This document shows, piece after piece, positions 58,560 through 64,000 of a stretch of 64,000 nucleotides of DNA (its first letter is position 1; each line of letters starts with the position of its first letter). The notes under the pieces are model-generated. The model saw only the letters and a program-made list of their open reading frames with translations, did not search any database and was not told the DNA's origin. Source of the DNA: Oegoconia quadripuncta (taxonomy: Eukaryota > Arthropoda > Insecta > Lepidoptera > Autostichidae); contig OX438743.1 of assembly GCA_949316235.1 (NCBI GenBank), positions 29,853,242 through 29,917,241 on the forward strand. The letters are read 5' to 3'. The translations under genes were made by a program, and so were the position numbers.

Positions 58560-58790
58560 TTTCAAGCTTAAGTCAGTCGTAGTTAACATTATATTTTGTT
58601 ATCAAAATTGAAAGTGTAATCGAAATGCCAGTTGAGGAGTCTTTGGAGATGATCCTGCCTGCAACACTAGCCCCTGTAGGGTGACATCGTTTATTGTGTG
58701 CGACGTAATATGTGTGAGAGTGAGATAGTTGTATATTTCGTCCAAGTGAAAGAGCAGGACAAATTTGTTTGTTTGTTTGTTTGTAAACGC
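58560..58790 (-). repeat. Dispersed ~250-bp repeat, copy 3
   Basis: In reverse complement it shares the cctgctct-tt..ggacgaaatatacaac and gatgtcaccctac words with 21056 and 31975. A (TTTG)n run lies at 58764-58783. Confidence 0.55.
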
Positions 58791-59693
58791 TGTATTGTAC
58801 AAAAAGGCAATACATTATTATTATTAGGCAAAATATTAGGTACTAGTGCTGGAGGCCGAACGCGCTAAGTTTGAACGATAATACCAAAGCCAAACCATAA
58901 CCAAAAACCTCACGTTAAGCGCATTTCGTATCGCGCTAATTATTTGAATGGAAATTAACCTAGTTTTGTTTTAATACTCGTGGTTAGTTCTACACATTTT
59001 TTTGAATTGAAACCAAAGCAGGTTAGTGGTAGGTCATTATTCAACACGAGTCTTACTCGTTTATCTCCACTAGCCCAATATACTATGTACATGTAACGCA
59101 AAGATGTGCGTGTGATTTGTTAAAAATCTTTGAAAATTAACTTGGGATTTAGTGAACATTCTAAAAGAATTGAGAAAGTTGAATTCTGAATTCAATTAAG
59201 CGAGTTATGGGCTGAGAAGTCCGGCCCTTAGTCTCACATAGAGGAGGACACACCTCTAACGGTTAAACTAAGCACGATATGGAAATAGTCTTGACCTCAT
59301 AGTCAAATTTTCTTGTCTAAGTCAAACGCTTTTGTATTTGGCACATTTTAGTTCAAAACGGGCCCTCCAAAAATTCAAATCTTACTTGTAAAGGAAGTCA
59401 ATTACAAGTTTCCTATGATTTCCAGTGAGTTTGGAAATTGTATAGTGCGCTCTTTTTTGTCCTTTCATGGAACTGAAACAAAACAACGACTTTTTTATTC
59501 CGTTGTCAAATAATTGAGCCGCCAAAAATGGGCAAATTGACTTGAGAGCTCAGCAACAACCCATGTTGTCAAAGGATATAGTATAACTAACTAGCTTTCC
59601 GCCCACGGCTTCGCCTGCATTGAATAACTTTATCGTGGAACTACTCAATTTACCGGGAAAAAAAATTTTTTAATCTAGGGTATGTTCTACCTA
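58791..59693. other. No gene; Helitron-like end at about 59590-59650
   Basis: The phrase actagctttccgcccacggc is the common reversed end of lepidopteran Helitron-like repeats (also near 40163). Nothing else was recognised. Confidence 0.4.
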
Positions 59694-60554
59694 TACAGGG
59701 CGTCCCAAAGTTATGGGACATGAAGGGGAAGTACCTTAAATATCGTAGATAGTGAATTTTGCTCAAAGAAGACTTTATGTTATTTTTAAAAGTTAGTAAT
59801 TCTGCATTCATAGATTTTCTAAAAATTATTTGCTTCGGCTGGGAATCGAACCGACTCAAATGTGAAAAAAAAAACACCCTACTTTTATGATGCCAATCGA
59901 AAGAATAGCTAAAAAATAATAACTCTGCCTAAGTAACATAGTATTTTAAAAGAAAGGAACAACGTGAAATTAATCATTTTAATCAAATAAAAAACATACA
60001 TGAAACTGCCGTAGTCAATTAAGTAGGTATTTTTTTGTAAATTAATTAATTAAATGCTCAAAATGTGATCCCTCTTGTCTTACGCAAATCGCCAATCTTT
60101 TAATGAGCCCGCTGCCTGTTGATTTTCTAATCATTTTATGGTGAACACTCGATGTGATATGGCACAATTCTGTTTGCAACTTATTTACGAATAATCAATG
60201 CTATCTTTGGAATGATAATATCGCTACTTTTCGAACGTCGTCGGCAATAAATAACTTTCTTGAAATTTGACTCAATCATTTTATGTTGTTCCTTTCTTTT
60301 AAAATACTATGTTACTTAGGCAGAGTTATTATTTTTTAGCTATTCTTTCGATTGGCATCATAAAAGTAGGGTGTTTTTTTTTTCACATTTAAGTCGGTTC
60401 GATTCCCAGCCGAAGCAAGTAATTTTTAGAAAATCTATGAATGCAGAATTACTAACTTTTAAAAATAACATAAAGTCTTCTTTGAGCAAAATTCACTATC
60501 TACAATATTTAAGGTACTTCCCCTTCATGTCCCATAACTTTGGGACGCCCTGTA
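59694..60554 (-). mobile_element. Tc1/mariner-type transposon remnant with ~270-bp inverted repeats
   Basis: The arms 59694-59963 and 60285-60554 are near-identical reverse complements starting TACAGGGCGTCCCAAAG, bordered by TA. The ~320-bp centre carries the C-terminal end of a transposase. Open frames in each arm (59650-59877 and 60371-60616) mirror each other and are not genes. The element is an internally deleted derivative. Confidence 0.85.
60042..60134 (-). pseudogene. Transposase C-terminal remnant
   Basis: A 30-codon tail includes LIKRLAICVRQEGSHFEHLI before TAA. The C...GSHFEHLI ending is characteristic of IS630/Tc1/mariner-like insect transposases (C-terminal C...GGHFEHLL). The DDE catalytic part is deleted; sequence upstream has stops. 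Confidence 0.65.
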
Positions 60555-61285
60555 TACTCATCCTAATCCGTTTCGCCGTGATTGTGCAACAAACCAACAT
60601 CCAAACTTTCGCATAATGTTAGTTAGATTACATACTATTTGGTCTATCTCCGGAGTGCAACATCAGATGTAAACTTTCTAATAGACCACTCTGTCGGAAA
60701 GAATAATCATTAAATCTTTTTGGAGGTTTCTATTGTCGAAAAATATGATATTGTTCTGCAAAACATTAAAAGGCTTACCAAGACATGTCTTATTGGCACA
60801 GATCGTAGTGATTATTCTACTTGCTGTTTGGTTTCTAAAAAAAATATAAAAATTTTGCTTTGTTACTCAACCAATTATTCTGATTGAAAAATCTTGCGCA
60901 AATATATTCTCTTTTTGGAAAACGTTGTGGACCACAGAACACTGTTTACCCTGAGTTGAGTGAGGTAGGTCTATTAAAAATAATAGTATATAATAATACG
61001 TATGACTTCTATACGAAGATTTTATAGTCTTGTTTGTCCAGCAAGTAAAAGAAAGGTCTTTCCAAGAGGTGATGCTTCAGTAACGTGATTGGTTGACAGA
61101 GTTGCTCCAATCAGAAAGTATAGCTGAGTTAGGTACGCGTTATTTTAATCTTTATTATGAAACCATGAAGCATTGTTGTCTATAATCAGGTCTTTAGAAA
61201 CCATGGAGATTCGCTACGATTTATACGAAAACTATATTTAAATGTGATATTTTTGAATTTAGACCTCTCAGTTTAAATATAATAA
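60555..61285. other. No gene seen
   Basis: AT-rich flank. Ends with the target-site copy ttaaatataataa at 61273-61285. Confidence 0.4.
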
Positions 61286-61681
61286 GGCTTTTTGGCGGGA
61301 ACTCGGCGAGTGAAGTAGCATTTTTCTTTATAATTCTAATAATTTGTGCATTCTAACTTTTGAAGCTTAATAATGGCAGAATATTGTGCAGCAAACGTTA
61401 GTGATGGTGTACAAGTGAAGGGAAGTGTAAATTAAAGTGCGTAACGGAGCTTTCGGGTTCCCACAAGAAGCCGCCAAAATCTTTTGTAAAGCATTCTGCC
61501 ACTTTACTGAAGAATGACTTGACCGTGACTAGACTCTGTATACGCCAAGTATACGACGAATTACTTGTTTTGACTGAGACTGACTTACAAACTGAAGAAA
61601 TAAGAGAAATAAGACATGGCTGTTATGGGCTAGATCCCTTTGCCTTCTCCTAAAGGAGAGAATGAAACCAAAAAAAAAAAA
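61286..61681 (+). mobile_element. Poly(A) retroposon, full copy with 13-bp target duplication
   Basis: ttaaatataataa flanks it at 61273-61285 and 61682-61694. The element runs from GGCTTTTTGGCGGGAACTCG to a hairpin (ccttctcctaaaggagag) and poly(A). Its head is not tRNA-like, and no B box matching the consensus is evident. The same 5' end is found in all five copies in the window, which argues for a SINE-like transcription unit rather than random LINE truncation. Confidence 0.85.
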
Positions 61682-61981
61682 TTAAATATAATAACAATCT
61701 AGTTCTAACAGTAACGGTATTGTTATCATCAAAAATTATTGTAAATTATTTTGCGCAATAAAGAGTATTTGTATTGTATTGTATTGTAAATATAGGTACA
61801 GGGTGGAAATGTGAAATGTTGATTCTGCTTTGTAATATTAAAACTTTAAACCTATATCGAAACAACGTTTCCTAGTACAAATGGTAAACTTCATAATTTC
61901 TGTATTTCAGTAGATAACAGTAGGGTCTGTAGATAACAGTAGGGTCTAGTTGCCGTGAATTAAATAGGTTTATACTAAATA

Positions 61982-62295
61982 GGAACGTGTCGGTGGCTGA
62001 GCGGTTAAGACGCGGTCTCCCAATTTAGGAGGTCCGGGTTCGATTCCCAGGCAGGCATGTCCCAATGAATTTTTAAATTTAATTAAATTATATATGAGCA
62101 TTTCTGAGACTACTCTTAAAACGGTGAAGGAAAACATCGTGCCTTGCATGCCTGGAAATAAAAATTCAAAAACATGTGAACTCCCCAACCCGCATTGGGC
62201 CAGCGTGGCGGACTATGGCCCATTCTCCCTCATTATACGAGCGAAGGCCTATATCACTTCAGTGGGATGTTTACGGGCTGATGATGATGACGTAA
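61982..62295 (+). mobile_element. tRNA-headed SINE, family 3
   Basis: The head gtgtcggtggctgagcggtt carries an A box, and ggttcgattcc (62038-62048) a B box, resembling a tRNA-Leu-type head; there is no matching acceptor stem. The body holds gaaggaaaacatcgtgcctt and cattgggccagcgtggcgga. The tail (gggctgatgatgatgac) is the widespread lepidopteran LINE/SINE end. Confidence 0.8.
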
Positions 62296-63357
62296 TAGGT
62301 TTAAATTTATAAGTTATTGTTGGAATTATCTCGTATTTTTTAAATGTTTTTTATATAAAAAAGAAACATGTCGGAAAATTCATAAAACAAAAACGATAAC
62401 ACATCGCTACATTCTACTTAATAAACTTAATAAAAGTAAAATATAGATATTTATACGAGTAAATCACTTTATTGTTTACGTAATATATTTTAAATATTTA
62501 CAAATCATATGTGGATCTGTAATTTGATCGATTTTAATAATAATAATTAATAAAACTTATCACATAGACTGCGAAAGTCTAGAATTGACATCAATATTAT
62601 GAAAAACTAGCACTGCCATACAATATGTACTGAGTTTAGACTACTTATTAAACTATTGAATCATTTTGGAAACAAACATAACTTTTTTTTGATGATTTTT
62701 TGTGGTTGGGAACTTCGGTAGGTACATCTAGGAACTAATATCTTATACTTAATACATAAACCGTACCTAATGACTGCCTAAAGCTGCGTCCCCAGTTAGG
62801 GAACATCTGTCGAGCGACATGTGTCCCCGGAGATATCGGGCGACGTTGCCAGACTTCGCCCGACATGTCTGATATGCTGATATAAACAGATATAAGACAT
62901 CGGGCGTCGTGGGACGATGATGACAAATGTCGCTTAGTGGGGACGCGGCTTAACTATACATCTTATATTAGCCACATATTTTTTTTTTTGAGCAGCGAAA
63001 TACTTCTTTTGAAAACTGAATTAATTTTTATGTGCTACATAAAAATTTCAACAGTAGTGTTCACTTTAGAATTTGCTTTAGCAAAAAGAAGGAAATACAT
63101 GAAACACGGATATAATATACTTATAAGTAAGAGCCTATGGATACGTGTCCCATAAAAATATAAACACTACGTGTTAGAAAAGTATTGAGCGAATTAAGAT
63201 TCATGGGCCAATGTCATTTAGCACAATATTATTTCTTGTGCCAGTTACAAAATATGCACACTTGACACAATGAACACGTTCACGGACACTGAATCAGGCA
63301 CAATAGATGTTTTATTGTTATTAAGTCTAAGCGTTCAGTGTCCGCGAAAGTTTTAAA
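62296..63357. other. No gene seen; imperfect repeat of gcgacatgt words at about 62810-62945
   Basis: The stretch 62775-62950 has mirrored phrases (gctgcgtccccagttaggga / tagtggggacgcggc) and may be a small MITE. Nothing else was recognised. Confidence 0.4.
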
Positions 63358-63645
63358 TACAGGGTAAATTTGAATTCCAGTGATTCCCATTAACTGGTGA
63401 CACTACTCATAATCATGAACAACTTTCCCCAAGGAACAATAGTCAAATTCGATCGAAAAATAAACCACTCTGAAACCAGATTTAGTATGGAAGTCCAAGA
63501 ATTTTCGGCTAGTCACTCCACTGCTGATTAAGAACGACTATCCAATAGGAACCATAGCCGAAATCGAATTGGTTGATCGAATTCGACAATGGTTCCTTCG
63601 GGAAAGGTGTTTTGTAGTCACCAACGAATTAAACTTCACCCTGTA
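63358..63645. mobile_element. TA-flanked MITE, copy 2
   Basis: Ends TACAGGGTAAATTTGAATTC and (in reverse) ATACAGGGTGAAGTTTAATT with TA borders. The internal phrase tatggaagtccaagaatttt is shared with the copy at 3345-4041. No retroposon is nested here. Confidence 0.75.
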
Positions 63646-64000
63646 TATCGGAATTTGTGTGTGCCAGTTCTAAAATAATGCATTAACATTGCTTTTGGAG
63701 ATTCTCCTTTCTTGGCACTTGTCAGTCTAGTCATGCGACATTTCAGCCAATGTCTAAAGTGGGTACTTATTACTTCAGTTAGTAAATTAGTCATTATTTT
63801 CATGGATCTTCAAAGATGACAGGTGTTATATGGATTAGTTAGGCGTCTTCTTTGTGAGAACATGAAAGCTCAATAATACTTCTCTTGTACAAATCACTGA
63901 TCTTTGCTGCTCAATATTTACGTTCGTGATGCTAGAATGGGCCTTAGAAGGCCACAATCCAATAAATAAATTGGAAGTACTATGGGCTTTTATATTTTAC
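63646..64000. other. No gene seen
   Basis: AT-rich end of window, no exon-like frame. Confidence 0.4.

Noticed and set aside
59650..60616. Two near-identical open frames starting MFFFSHLSRF
   Set aside because: They lie in the two inverted repeat arms of one transposon and mirror each other; they are not separate genes.

Overview
This is a gene-poor, repeat-rich animal nuclear window that looks lepidopteran (moth or butterfly). The evidence is short coding exons with GT-AG or GC-AG introns, AT-rich intergenic DNA, several tRNA-headed SINE families, non-LTR retrotransposon (LINE) tails and TA-flanked MITEs. I inferred the order from these repeats and gene families, not from a search. There are no operons, ribosome binding sites or CRISPR arrays.

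Layout. Positions 1-20,360 hold almost only transposon debris: MITEs, a Harbinger-type remnant, LINE fragments and SINEs. A single exon at 20,364-20,752 (minus) is the N-terminal coding exon of Unc-76/FEZ, a kinesin cargo adaptor; the rest of that gene is not recognisable here. Positions 21,000-26,000 are repeats, including three head-to-tail copies of a ~0.4 kb poly(A) retroposon. Positions 26,021-32,633 (plus) hold a complete six-exon DNAJC4-like gene (J domain plus one membrane span). A 5'-truncated LINE sits exactly on the exon 5 donor, and its target-site duplication copies that donor. Positions 33,000-39,600 are MITEs and SINEs.

Positions 39,655-55,412 (minus) hold three arylalkylamine N-acetyltransferase-like (insect AANAT, GNAT fold) genes in a row, transcribed in the order C, B, A. 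A (219 aa) is complete in four exons. B (247 aa) has five exons, the first encoding a mitochondrial-presequence-like N-terminus. C is a close copy of B for exons 2-5 and for both flanks, but I cannot find a counterpart of exon 1; B/C similarity fades inside intron 1. The B and C units carry different transposon insertions, which gives a relative order of events. Positions 55,900-64,000 hold three unassigned coding-like stretches, hairpins, a Tc1/mariner-type remnant with ~270 bp terminal inverted repeats, another copy of the poly(A) retroposon, a SINE and a MITE.

The protein genes do not form an obvious pathway. The AANAT trio is a tandem family that probably acetylates amines in the cytosol and, for B, possibly in mitochondria. 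The most unusual material is the poly(A) retroposon family with two different 3' tails, the splice-donor-duplicating LINE, and the B/C duplication that apparently separated a gene from its targeting exon.
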